Origin: VXMO01 sp965207895
Lineage (GTDB): Bacteria > Chloroflexota > Dehalococcoidia > UBA6926
Direction of reading: 5' to 3'
Assembly (NCBI GenBank): GCA_965207895.1
Contig: CBDBNN010000001.1
Coordinates: 310,001-374,000 of the forward strand
DNA length: 64,000 nucleotides
Under the pieces are notes generated by a model. It searched no databases and was not told the origin of the DNA. It worked only from the letters and a program-made list of their open reading frames with translations. The position numbers and the translations under genes were made by a program. Positions 1 through 7,419 of this stretch are shown piece by piece; the first letter of the stretch is position 1; every line of letters begins with the position of its first letter.

Positions 1-535
1 GGCCCATCTCATCCATATGATCGTCGTGCTCGTCGTGATGTGCGCCGGTTTCCGCGAATTCAATCGGATTCACAGCTTCAGCGAGAGCAATGATCTTTGA
101 CTCGTCCGTGCTTGCGTTATGGATGAGCTCCTCAAGCCACGCGCCCTCAAGCTGAAGACCAACAGTGAAGACCAGGTCAGCATCTACAATGTTCGCAACG
201 TCTCGCGCGCCGGGCTGGTACGAATGCGGGTCGCCGCCTGGCGGGATGAGGCTCGTCACCTCTACACGATCCCCGCCGATATTCTTGACCCAGTCGCCGA
301 CGATGTTGCTCGTCGCGATTACCTGCAGCGGTTCGTGATCCATCTGGGTATCCCCGGATGACCCGGTATCCGTCTGTTCCGTGGTGGACGATGTATCAGC
401 GGATTCAGGTGTCGCTGTAGGATCGTCCTCGCTTTCGCACGCCGCAACGGCCAGGACCATCGCGAGTGCGAGTGCTAGTAACAAGAGGCCAAATGCCCTT
501 GCCGGAATCAGCCTCTGTACTGAAAGTGCCTTCAT
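1..535 (-). CDS. Metal (zinc-type) ABC transporter substrate-binding lipoprotein, ZnuA-like, cut by the window edge
   Basis: The reading frame runs from ATG at 533-535 off the left edge, so only the first 178 residues are visible. It opens with a lipoprotein signal: basic start, hydrophobic run and lipobox AVAAC with the acylated Cys at residue 33. A low-complexity D/E/S/T linker follows, then the start of a cluster A-I (ZnuA/MntA) fold with the motif IPPGGDPHSYQP, whose His is a family metal ligand. Just before the edge is a His/Asp-rich stretch (AHHDEHDDHMDEMG), the metal-binding loop typical of zinc binders. A GGGAG Shine-Dalgarno lies about 8 nt upstream. In the family this periplasmic-side lipoprotein delivers Zn2+ or Mn2+ to a ZnuBC permease, which would lie left of this window. 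The zinc rather than manganese preference is inferred from the His-rich loop and the upstream palindrome. Confidence 0.85.
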   Translation of the reverse strand, partial: MKALSVQRLIPARAFGLLLLALALAMVLAVAACESEDDPTATPESADTSSTTEQTDTGSSGDTQMDHEPLQVIATSNIVGDWVKNIGGDRVEVTSLIPPGGDPHSYQPGARDVANIVDADLVFTVGLQLEGAWLEELIHNASTDESKIIALAEAVNPIEFAETGAHHDEHDDHMDEMG

Positions 536-677
536 TCTGTCTCCCTACCCTCTGTGGGTTGATGCTCGACGGCTTCGACTAGCCGCCCATTTCTGTACTC
601 TTTTCTGAGATGTCATCTCAGTCTTCTTCTCCATCCATTCCGTAGATTTTCGACAGTACCCATTCCGTTTCCTATTG

Positions 678-709
678 CGCTTGCGAGAAATCAGTCGCCC
701 TCGCAAGCG
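678..709. repeat. Inverted repeat with 10-bp perfect arms
   Basis: CGCTTGCGAG (678-687) and CTCGCAAGCG (700-709) are exact reverse complements separated by 12 nt. On the + strand the second arm is followed by TTTT, giving a terminator-like shape, but no + strand gene ends upstream. It lies 8 bp from the Zur-like palindrome, so an operator or an RNA hairpin in the ZnuA-like leader are both possible. Confidence 0.5.
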
Positions 710-716
710 TTTTCCC

Positions 717-733
717 ATGATACGTTGTATCAT
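717..733. promoter_or_regulatory. Perfect 17-bp palindrome, candidate Zur/Fur-family operator
   Basis: ATGATACGTTGTATCAT is a perfect inverted repeat of 7 bp arms around GTT, 182 bp upstream of the ZnuA-like start. Its core TGATACGTTGTATCA has the length and TGAT...ATCA ends of known Zur boxes (consensus near TGATAATnATTATCA). Binding by Zur is an inference from position and shape. Confidence 0.5.
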
Positions 734-924
734 ATTTGTCCAAGCACTCGCGTACTCTCGGAAGCGGAACGCATCACCGTAACCAAACCGCGAAGGGGGT
801 GTCAACATTATTGAGATTGGCAAGGTCGCGCAGTCTCAAAAAGAGTCAACATCGTACAATGGTCTGACCGTGCCTCAGGCGCTTGTTCAGCCGTCCCAAG
901 ACCTGGCGGAGACCATTAGTGAAA

Positions 925-1890
925 ATGACATCTGTTGTTCCCGACACTCCCTCGAAGCGGTTCGTTCAACGAATTCCCCTCCCCGCTTTGCTCATTGCGC
1001 TGGCCACGGTCGCTACTCTTCTCGCGGCCTGCTCCAACGGGTCGGCGGAGCCAACAACTGAGACCGAACCTGACGACACGGTCGCCACCATGGCTGCCGA
1101 ACCCGACGATGCCGGCATCACAGTCTCAAAGGACGGACCCCTGGCATATGCGCAGGCATTGGTTCAGCAAGCGATCGATCGGTACGGAAGGGATGGACGC
1201 CAGGCCACCATCGATTTCCACAACTCTGATGAAAGCCTTGATGGTGATTGGCACGTGTTCATCCTTGATGAAGAGGGATACATCGTTTCCATGGCGGCAT
1301 TCCCCAATTGGGTTGGGGTCCATGATTCCGAGTTCACAGGCCACAACCACTACCCTGCCGGCCAAATGGTGATTGACGGCGCCAGCGAGCAGGGTATCCG
1401 GATCGATTACCTCAGCAGTGGTCTATTTGGGGGCGTCGAACTCAAACACCTGTGGGTCGTCAAACACGATGGCCTGGTATTCGGTTCATCGTCATGGTCC
1501 GGGGAAGCAGTGTCCAAGTCGGATCAGCCCGAATACACGCAGGAATTTGTCCGGCTGGCAATAGGCCTCTACGACGCGTCCGGCCTTGACGCAGCTCTCG
1601 TCTACTACAACAGCCCGGACAGCGTTGACGAGCAATGGTACGCGTTCATCGTAGACACAGCGACAGGCCGCACAATCGGACACTTCAATCCTGATCTCCG
1701 GGATCGCGACCCCACCCTACGGGTCGATTCAACAGGCTACTTCTACGGAGATGACCTGCTTGGGGCAACAGAGTCAGGCGACTGGATCCAGTACGTTATC
1801 ACGAACCCTGATTCCGGCGAGGAACAGCTCAAGCACACGTGGGCCGTCCTGCACGATGGCTACATCTTCGCCTCCGGCTGGTACGAATAG
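925..1890 (+). CDS. Lipoprotein of two tandem Cache-like modules (array member 1)
   Basis: This is a 321-residue predicted lipoprotein. I chose ATG 925 over an upstream frame start at 883 because it puts a clean signal peptide first, with lipobox LLAAC and Cys at residue 36. The rest is two copies of a module of about 120 residues (74-192 and 204-321). Each module has the plan YxQxxVxxAI(D)xY, a W-Y/H-V-F-I-V-D strand with G, an acidic middle, LKHxWxVxHDG and ending SGWYE. This resembles single Cache (sCache_2) domains, which bind small organic ligands outside the membrane. No transmembrane signalling, kinase or chemoreceptor domain follows. The first module is the most diverged copy in the array and lacks the second Tyr-Tyr-Asn motif. 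The ligand is unknown; a role as a ligand-capturing partner of a receptor or transporter is only inference. Confidence 0.75.
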   Translation: MTSVVPDTPSKRFVQRIPLPALLIALATVATLLAACSNGSAEPTTETEPDDTVATMAAEPDDAGITVSKDGPLAYAQALVQQAIDRYGRDGRQATIDFHNSDESLDGDWHVFILDEEGYIVSMAAFPNWVGVHDSEFTGHNHYPAGQMVIDGASEQGIRIDYLSSGLFGGVELKHLWVVKHDGLVFGSSSWSGEAVSKSDQPEYTQEFVRLAIGLYDASGLDAALVYYNSPDSVDEQWYAFIVDTATGRTIGHFNPDLRDRDPTLRVDSTGYFYGDDLLGATESGDWIQYVITNPDSGEEQLKHTWAVLHDGYIFASGWYE

Positions 1891-1917
1891 CCGTAGCCGC
1901 TAGACTATTCGTACCGG
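1878..1917 (+). other. Hairpin overlapping the stop codon of Cache gene 1
   Basis: GTACGAATAG (1881-1890, which includes the TAG stop) pairs perfectly with CTATTCGTAC (1905-1914); flanking bases extend the stem to about 13 bp with one G-T pair. No T-run follows, so it is not a simple terminator. A shorter form (GGTACGAA with TTCGTACC) occurs at the next gene junction. Confidence 0.6.
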
Positions 1918-1953
1918 TAAATCTGACCTCCTACTTAGGAAAGGACGTTGTCG

Positions 1954-3258
1954 ATGACCGATTCAGTCTCTGCCCGCAACATCATCCTTAAGCAAACGGC
2001 ACGGGCAGGGCTGCCCGTGCTTCTGTTTCTGGCGCTGGGAATGCTGGCGTTGGCGGTTGGCTGCGCTCAGCAGCAAGCAGACGATGTGGCGACTCTCGAT
2101 GCGCCGCGGAGCCAGCCTGCCGCATACACACAGTCATACGTGCAGGCTGGCATCGATTACTACGAGGCCAATGGGCTTGAAGAAGCCGTTGAATACTACA
2201 ACTCGATGGAAAGCACTATGGGGCAGTGGTATCTCGTCATCACTCGTACTGACGGATACCTTCTAACGCATCCCATTAATCCGGAGTTTATCGGAGACAA
2301 CGAGGGTGGAGGTCTTGGGCAGAACGGCTACCCCTTCGGACCCATGATTGTCACTACTGCATCCGAGGACGGAGCTTGGGTCGAGTACGTGCACAGTAAT
2401 CCGGCCGGTCGCCTTGAAATAAAGCACACGTGGACTGTGCTGCATGACGAATTGTATTTCTCGTCAGGCTGGTACGAAGCTGCCCCGCGCAGGTCAGATC
2501 AACCTGCCTATACGCAGGAATACGTCCGGCTGGCAATAAACCTCTACGAGGCCTCTGGCCGCGATGCGCTTGTTGACTATTACAACGACCCCGTCAGCGT
2601 TGACGGCCAGTGGTACATGTTTGTCGCAGATGAGAGCGGACGACTTATCGCGCATGGCACGAACCAGAACCTTGTTGGCGTGCCGCTCGTCGATGTCGTC
2701 GGCGCGAACGGCTACCCGTCGGGGAGGATTGTCGCCGATGACGCGGATGAGGATGGCGAGTGGTCGCAGTACGTGTATTTCAATCCCACCTCCGGCCGCT
2801 CTCAGACAAAACACTCATGGCTCGTGAAGCATGATGGCCTAATCTTCGGCTCCGGCTGGTATGAGGACGGCCCGCGCAAGTCGGAACAATCGGCGTACAC
2901 GCAGACGCTCGTTCAACAGGCGCTGAACCTCTATGACTCATCCGGGCTTGACGTGACTCTCGACTACTACAGCGACCCGGTGAATGTGGACGGCCCGTGG
3001 TACGTGTTCATCGTGGAGGCGGAGACGGGGTTCACTGTGGGGCACTACAGGCCGGATCGCATCAGGGGTGACCCTGCCCTACGGATTGATCCAACCGGCT
3101 ACTTCTTCGGGGATGACCTGCTTGCGGCAACAGAAGAGGGTCGCTGGATCGAATACATGACCAGCAACCCGGAAACCAGCGAGGAGACCCTGAAGCACGC
3201 GTGGACCGTACTCCACGACGGCTATATCTTCGTCTCCGGCTGGTACGAAGAACAGTAG
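1954..3258 (+). CDS. Lipoprotein of three tandem Cache-like modules (array member 2)
   Basis: This is a 434-residue predicted lipoprotein. ATG 1954 is chosen because AGGAAAGG sits about 9 nt upstream; an in-frame TTG two codons earlier is less likely. The signal peptide ends in lipobox LAVGC with Cys at residue 37. A short polar linker leads into three modules at about 57-176, 184-304 and 313-432. The modules are joined by a constant seam: SGWYE, then PRxS(D/E)Q, then AYTQ. Each has the Cache-type pattern of an N-terminal helix (AIxYYEAxG), a paired-Tyr YYN motif, QWYxF(V/I) and KHxWxVxHDG. It lies 63 nt after member 1 and 55 nt before member 3, on the same strand, as part of a tandem duplication series. 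Function is inferred only to extracytoplasmic ligand binding. Confidence 0.75.
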   Translation: MTDSVSARNIILKQTARAGLPVLLFLALGMLALAVGCAQQQADDVATLDAPRSQPAAYTQSYVQAGIDYYEANGLEEAVEYYNSMESTMGQWYLVITRTDGYLLTHPINPEFIGDNEGGGLGQNGYPFGPMIVTTASEDGAWVEYVHSNPAGRLEIKHTWTVLHDELYFSSGWYEAAPRRSDQPAYTQEYVRLAINLYEASGRDALVDYYNDPVSVDGQWYMFVADESGRLIAHGTNQNLVGVPLVDVVGANGYPSGRIVADDADEDGEWSQYVYFNPTSGRSQTKHSWLVKHDGLIFGSGWYEDGPRKSEQSAYTQTLVQQALNLYDSSGLDVTLDYYSDPVNVDGPWYVFIVEAETGFTVGHYRPDRIRGDPALRIDPTGYFFGDDLLAATEEGRWIEYMTSNPETSEETLKHAWTVLHDGYIFVSGWYEEQ

Positions 3259-3313
3259 TTGCTAGACTATTCGTACCGCAAATACCACCTCCAGTTTAGT
3301 AAGGACCTCGTCG

Positions 3314-4618
3314 ATGACCAATTCAGTCTGTATCCGCTACCCCATTTTCAGGCTCACAGCCAGGGCAGGGCTGCCCGTGCTTCTGTTTCTGGCACTGGGA
3401 ATGCTGGCGTTGGCGGTTGGCTGCACTGAGCAGCGCGCAGACGATGCGGCGACTCTCGATGCGCCACGGAGTCAACCAGCCGCCTACACACAGGCATACG
3501 TGCAGGCTGCCATTGATTACTACGAGGCCAATGGGCTTGAAGAAGCCGTTGAATTCTACAACTCAGTAGAAAGCACGATTGGGCAATGGTATCTCGTTAT
3601 AGTCGACCGTGAGGGCTATCTTCTGACTCACCCTATCCTTCCAGACCGGATTGGAGCCTACAGCCCTGAGGCTGTCGGGGAGCACGAATATCCGTATGGA
3701 CAGATGATCACCGATACCGCATTCGAGGACGGGGGCTGGGTTGACTACATACAACAGCATCCGGCCGGAGGCCTCGGATTGAAGCACACGTGGACGGTCG
3801 TACATGACGGATTGAGATTCGGGTCGGGCTGGTATGAAGCTGCTCCGCGCAGATCGGATCAACCTGCCTACACACAGTTCTTCGTTCAACAGGCAATAAA
3901 TCTTTATGAGGCCTCAGGCCGAGATGTGCTTGTCGACTACTACAACAATCCCGTCAGCGTCGACGGTCAGTGGTACGTATTCGTCGCCGATGAGAACGGA
4001 CGCCTCATCGCGCACGGCGCGAACCAGGACCTTGTTGGCGTGCCCCTTGTTGATGTCATCGGGGCGAACGGCTATCCATCAGGGCGAATCGTTGCCGATG
4101 ATGCGGATGAAGATGGCGAATGGTCCGTGTACACCTTCTTCAATTCCGCTACGGGCCGCTCTCAAATCAAGCACTCTTGGCTCGTAAAGCACGATGGTCT
4201 GATCTTCGGATCCGGCTGGTACGAGGACGGCCCACGCAAGTCGGAGCAACCTGCGTATACGAAGATGCTTGTTCAACAGGCAATGAATCTGTACGACTCT
4301 TCCGGCCTGGACGTGGCGATTGAGTACTATAGCGATCCCGTCAGCGTGGACGGCCCATGGTACGTCGGCATCATCGATTCTGAGACGGGGCGGACAATCG
4401 CCCACTTCAACCCCGATGTGCTCGACCGCGACCCCGCCCTACGGGTCGATTCGACAGGGTATTTTTACGGAGATGACCTGCTGAGCGCAACGGAGGAGGG
4501 TCATTGGTTAGAGTTAATATTCCACAACCCGGCTACCGGGCAAGAGCAGCGTAAGCACTCGTGGGCCGTCCTACACGACGGCTACATCTTTTCGTCCGGC
4601 TGGTACGAAAACCCGTAG
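3314..4618 (+). CDS. Lipoprotein of three tandem Cache-like modules (array member 3)
   Basis: This 434-residue lipoprotein is nearly collinear with member 2. Its signal segment ARAGLPVLLFLALGM is identical to that of member 2, and the Cys of LAVGC is again residue 37. Three Cache-like modules follow with the same seams (EAAPRRSDQPAYTQ and EDGPRKSEQPAYT). The middle modules of members 2, 3 and 4 are the most alike, sharing the run from VDYYN through QWY to SGRIVADDADEDGEWS with few changes, which points to recent duplication or gene conversion. The third modules differ more, for example in the loop after HFNPD. ATG 3314 lies in the same GTCG-ATG-ACC context as member 2. No enzymatic motif was seen. 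Confidence 0.75.
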   Translation: MTNSVCIRYPIFRLTARAGLPVLLFLALGMLALAVGCTEQRADDAATLDAPRSQPAAYTQAYVQAAIDYYEANGLEEAVEFYNSVESTIGQWYLVIVDREGYLLTHPILPDRIGAYSPEAVGEHEYPYGQMITDTAFEDGGWVDYIQQHPAGGLGLKHTWTVVHDGLRFGSGWYEAAPRRSDQPAYTQFFVQQAINLYEASGRDVLVDYYNNPVSVDGQWYVFVADENGRLIAHGANQDLVGVPLVDVIGANGYPSGRIVADDADEDGEWSVYTFFNSATGRSQIKHSWLVKHDGLIFGSGWYEDGPRKSEQPAYTKMLVQQAMNLYDSSGLDVAIEYYSDPVSVDGPWYVGIIDSETGRTIAHFNPDVLDRDPALRVDSTGYFYGDDLLSATEEGHWLELIFHNPATGQEQRKHSWAVLHDGYIFSSGWYENP

Positions 4619-4676
4619 TTGCTAGGCTATCCCCACAGGTAATGTGACCCCCAACTTCTTGAGGAAGGACACCTCC

Positions 4677-5975
4677 ATGACCAATACAGTCTTTACTCGT
4701 TACTCCATCTCCAGGCTCACAGCCCGGGCTGCGCTGCCAATGCTTCTTTTCCTCACGTCGGCAATGTTGGCACTGTCTTTCGGCTGCGCTCAGCAGGAAG
4801 CAGATGGTGTGGCGGCTATCGATGCGCCGAGGAGTCAGCCCGCCACGTACACGCAGGCATACGTACAGGCTGCCATCGATTACTACGAGGCCAACGGACT
4901 TGATGAAACCGTCGAATACTACAACTCGATGGAGAGCATCACCGGGCAATGGTACGTAGTCATCATTGACCGTGAGGGCTATCTTCTCACGCACCCCATC
5001 ACGCCTGAGAATATCGGAAACTACAGTCCCGAAGGGGTGGGAGAGAACGGCTATCCCTTCGGACGCATGATTGCCGACACCGCCTCCGAGGATGGAGCTT
5101 GGACCGACTACATGCTCGAGAATCCGGTTGGAGGCCTCGAACTGAAGCACACCTGGACAGTCGTACATGACGGATTGAAATTCGCATCAGGCTGGTACGA
5201 AGCTCCCCCGCGCAGATCTGACCAGCCGGCATTTACGCAGGAATACGTCCGGCTCGCCATCAATCTCTACGAGGCATCCGGCCGTGACGCACTTGTCGAT
5301 TACTATAACGACCCCGTTAGCGTTGATGGCCAGTGGTACATGTTCATTGCGGATGAGAGTGGACTCCTCATCGCGCATGGCGCGAACCAGGATCTTGTTG
5401 GCGTCCCGCTCGTCGATGTCGTCGGTGCGAACGGCTACCCATCAGGTCGGATCATTGCCGATGACGCGGATGAAGACGGCGAGTGGTCTGACTACATCTT
5501 CTACGATCCGGCCACCGGTCGCTCTCGAATCAAACACTCGTGGGTGGTTGCCCATGACGGCCTGATCTTCGGCTCCGGCTGGTATGAGGACGGCCCTCGC
5601 AAATCGGAGCAGCCGGCGTACACGCAAGCGCTTGTGCAGCAGGCGCTTAACCTGTACGACTCCTCCGGCCTCGAGGTGGCTCTCGAGTACTACAACGATC
5701 CAATCAACGTGGACGGCCCATGGTACGTCGGCATTATGGATCCTGAGACGAGACGGACACTCGCCCACTTCGACCCTGATCGGCTCAACATTGAACATGC
5801 CCAACGCGTCGATTCGACGGGATATTTCTTCGGAGATGACTTTCTAAGCGCGACTGAGGAGGGTCATTGGTTCGAGATAGTAGTCCGCAACCCGGCTATC
5901 GGACAAGAGGCGCGCAAGCACATGTGGGCCGTGCTTCACGACGGCTACATCTTCGCGTCCGGTTGGTACGAATAG
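4677..5975 (+). CDS. Lipoprotein of three tandem Cache-like modules (array member 4)
   Basis: This is a 432-residue lipoprotein. ATG 4677 is preceded by GAGGAAGGA with 7 nt spacing, so the in-frame start at 4644 is rejected. The lipobox is LSFGC with Cys at residue 37, as in members 2 and 3. The architecture is three Cache-like modules ending SGWYE at the C-terminus. The gap to member 3 keeps the conserved GCTAGxCTAT string seen at the two other junctions, so intergenic DNA was duplicated along with the genes. It is the last gene of the array; a convergent glutaredoxin gene follows after 42 nt. Confidence 0.75.
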   Translation: MTNTVFTRYSISRLTARAALPMLLFLTSAMLALSFGCAQQEADGVAAIDAPRSQPATYTQAYVQAAIDYYEANGLDETVEYYNSMESITGQWYVVIIDREGYLLTHPITPENIGNYSPEGVGENGYPFGRMIADTASEDGAWTDYMLENPVGGLELKHTWTVVHDGLKFASGWYEAPPRRSDQPAFTQEYVRLAINLYEASGRDALVDYYNDPVSVDGQWYMFIADESGLLIAHGANQDLVGVPLVDVVGANGYPSGRIIADDADEDGEWSDYIFYDPATGRSRIKHSWVVAHDGLIFGSGWYEDGPRKSEQPAYTQALVQQALNLYDSSGLEVALEYYNDPINVDGPWYVGIMDPETRRTLAHFDPDRLNIEHAQRVDSTGYFFGDDFLSATEEGHWFEIVVRNPAIGQEARKHMWAVLHDGYIFASGWYE

Positions 5976-6017
5976 CGCCTGCCCGCTGCCCCTGAGGCGA
6001 CAGCGCCCGCCGAAGGA

Positions 6018-6272
6018 TTAGCTCAGACCCAGGGCGGTCTTGAGTTCTTTGTCGGATGGCTCAGCAAGAACACGTCCCCCGGGCAGGACGATGGTCGGGA
6101 CAACCTGCATCCCGTTGTTCAGGTGCCGCACGGTGTCCGCCGCCTCAGGCACTTCCTCAATGTTGATCCAGGTGTACTTGATATCGTGCTTGTCCAGCAG
6201 GCGCTTGGAGCGCGCGCAGTCCGGGCACCACGTCGTTGCGTACATCAGGATTTCCGCTTCGGTTTGCGTCAC
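6018..6272 (-). CDS. Glutaredoxin-like / mycoredoxin-type thiol reductase
   Basis: This 84-residue single-domain protein matches the glutaredoxin family in length. The active site is WCPDC near residue 15, preceded by the strand ILMYATT; the cis-Pro motif VVPTIVLPGG sits near residue 60. A CPDC or CxxC motif after TTW is characteristic of mycoredoxin-like and NrdH-like proteins rather than classical CPYC glutaredoxins. It is expected to reduce mixed disulfides or feed electrons to a reductase in the cytoplasm. The start is GTG with a GAGGAGAAGAG purine run immediately upstream. It is not obviously in an operon, although the next gene on the same strand ends 66 nt upstream. Confidence 0.85.
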   Translation of the reverse strand: MTQTEAEILMYATTWCPDCARSKRLLDKHDIKYTWINIEEVPEAADTVRHLNNGMQVVPTIVLPGGRVLAEPSDKELKTALGLS

Positions 6273-6337
6273 TTCTCTTCTCCTCGTTGGCTTGGGGTAG
6301 CGCTTCGTACGTATCCAGTGTATTCAAAAAGGCAATC

Positions 6338-7285
6338 CTAGATATCTACCTCGTTCCCCCTGCCTTGTTCCACCGCGGCCCGGTACACATGCGTCGCCAG
6401 CGCAACATCCCACAACCCGATTCCGTGTGACTCAAAGAGCGTGATGTCACCGTCTGAACCGCGTACGGACTGACCACTTGCAACGATATCGCCAAGCTCT
6501 GGCAGCCTCGCAAGATCAACGATGCCACGCTCAATTGGTTCCTGCAGGTCGCCGCTCTCAAGCGCAGTCTGTTCACGGTCATCCACCACAATGACATCCG
6601 CTCTTGTGACGGCCTCCATATCAATCTCGCGACGGAGGAGCGAGTTTGAGCCGATGGCATTCACATGCGCCCCTGCCTTGAGCCATGCGCCCTCCAGCAC
6701 CGGCGACGACGCATTCGTCGCCGTAATCACGATGTCCGCCTCCCCGACAACCTGCGCGTTATCCACAGGTTCCACCGGCACGCCAACCCGCTCACTCATC
6801 CGCTCTGCAAACGTCTTGCGCCTGTCCTCATCTCGTCCGTAGGCGAATACACGGGACACATCCCTGACCGCGCGCACCGCCGATATCTGCGTCCGCGCCT
6901 GCATGCCCGTTCCGATGATTCCGACAGTCTGCCCCGTGTCCTCCCGCGCCATGTACTTAGTCGCGACGCCGCTGGCCGCGCCCGTGCGCAGTGTGCCAAG
7001 CCAATTCGCCTGGACAATCGCCGCGAGTCTGCGTTCGTTCATGTCGTAGAGAAGAACATGAACGGCCCCGGCCGCGTAGAACGCCGTCTTGAATCCAAGG
7101 AAGCCCGTCTCGGCGTCTCCACCCGGCATGATTGCGAGGGCGCCGTGCGGAGCGCGGAGGCGGCGCCGCGGGTCATTGACTGCCCTGCCCGCCCCCTGGC
7201 TCTTGTGGGCGCTCTCAAGCGCCGCGATAGCCTCGTCCATCGAAGCAAGATCACATACATCCTCTTCAGTTAATAGCAGCGGCAC
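6338..7285 (-). CDS. Ornithine cyclodeaminase / mu-crystallin family NAD(P)-dependent enzyme
   Basis: This 315-residue protein has the usual length of the OCD/mu-crystallin family. The N-terminus (LLTEEDVCDLASMDEAIAALE) and the Rossmann motif GIIGTGMQARTQ at about residue 124, followed by VFAYGRD, are typical. Other hallmarks are GLGA-like TGAASGVATKYMAR before the Rossmann fold and ADVIVVDDREQ later. Members act as ornithine cyclodeaminase, alanine dehydrogenase, ketimine reductase or opine/siderophore precursor enzymes; the sequence alone does not decide which. The start is GTG behind GGGGGTG. It diverges from the AAA+ gene at 7420, and the shared 134-nt gap carries a promoter for that gene. 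Confidence 0.85.
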   Translation of the reverse strand: MPLLLTEEDVCDLASMDEAIAALESAHKSQGAGRAVNDPRRRLRAPHGALAIMPGGDAETGFLGFKTAFYAAGAVHVLLYDMNERRLAAIVQANWLGTLRTGAASGVATKYMAREDTGQTVGIIGTGMQARTQISAVRAVRDVSRVFAYGRDEDRRKTFAERMSERVGVPVEPVDNAQVVGEADIVITATNASSPVLEGAWLKAGAHVNAIGSNSLLRREIDMEAVTRADVIVVDDREQTALESGDLQEPIERGIVDLARLPELGDIVASGQSVRGSDGDITLFESHGIGLWDVALATHVYRAAVEQGRGNEVDI

Positions 7286-7336
7286 ACAACACCCCCACGT
7301 TTACTTTCATGTATGGTACGTGGACTTGCCATCAAA

Positions 7337-7365
7337 TTGACACGCTCGAACGGCAAACGGACAAT
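7337..7365 (+). promoter_or_regulatory. Sigma70-type promoter of the AAA+/VWA operon
   Basis: A perfect -35 box TTGACA (7337-7342) is followed after exactly 17 nt by GACAAT (7360-7365), a 4/6 match to TATAAT. Transcription would start near 7372, leaving a leader of about 48 nt with GGGGGAGG before ATG 7420. Confidence 0.6.
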
Positions 7366-7419
7366 GAGACAACGCTCCGCCCAGCGGTGGGCGGCGTTTA
7401 GAAAGCGGGGGAGGCGGAC

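Larger units (their letters stand above)
536..924. other. Divergent intergenic region between the ZnuA-like gene and the Cache array
   Basis: No gene is supported here. It holds the two inverted repeats listed separately and a possible -10 box TACAAT (855-860) for the Cache array; no convincing -35 was seen for it. Short open frames in it lack ribosome-binding sites and family resemblance. Confidence 0.5.

Noticed and set aside
678..715. Hairpin with T-run as a terminator
   Set aside because: No + strand gene ends upstream, so there is no transcript to terminate; it was kept as an inverted repeat of unknown use.
4533..5168. 211-codon minus-strand frame within the Cache array
   Set aside because: It is antisense to the conserved Cache modules; similar antisense frames recur at the equivalent place of each paralogue, as expected from duplicated coding DNA.
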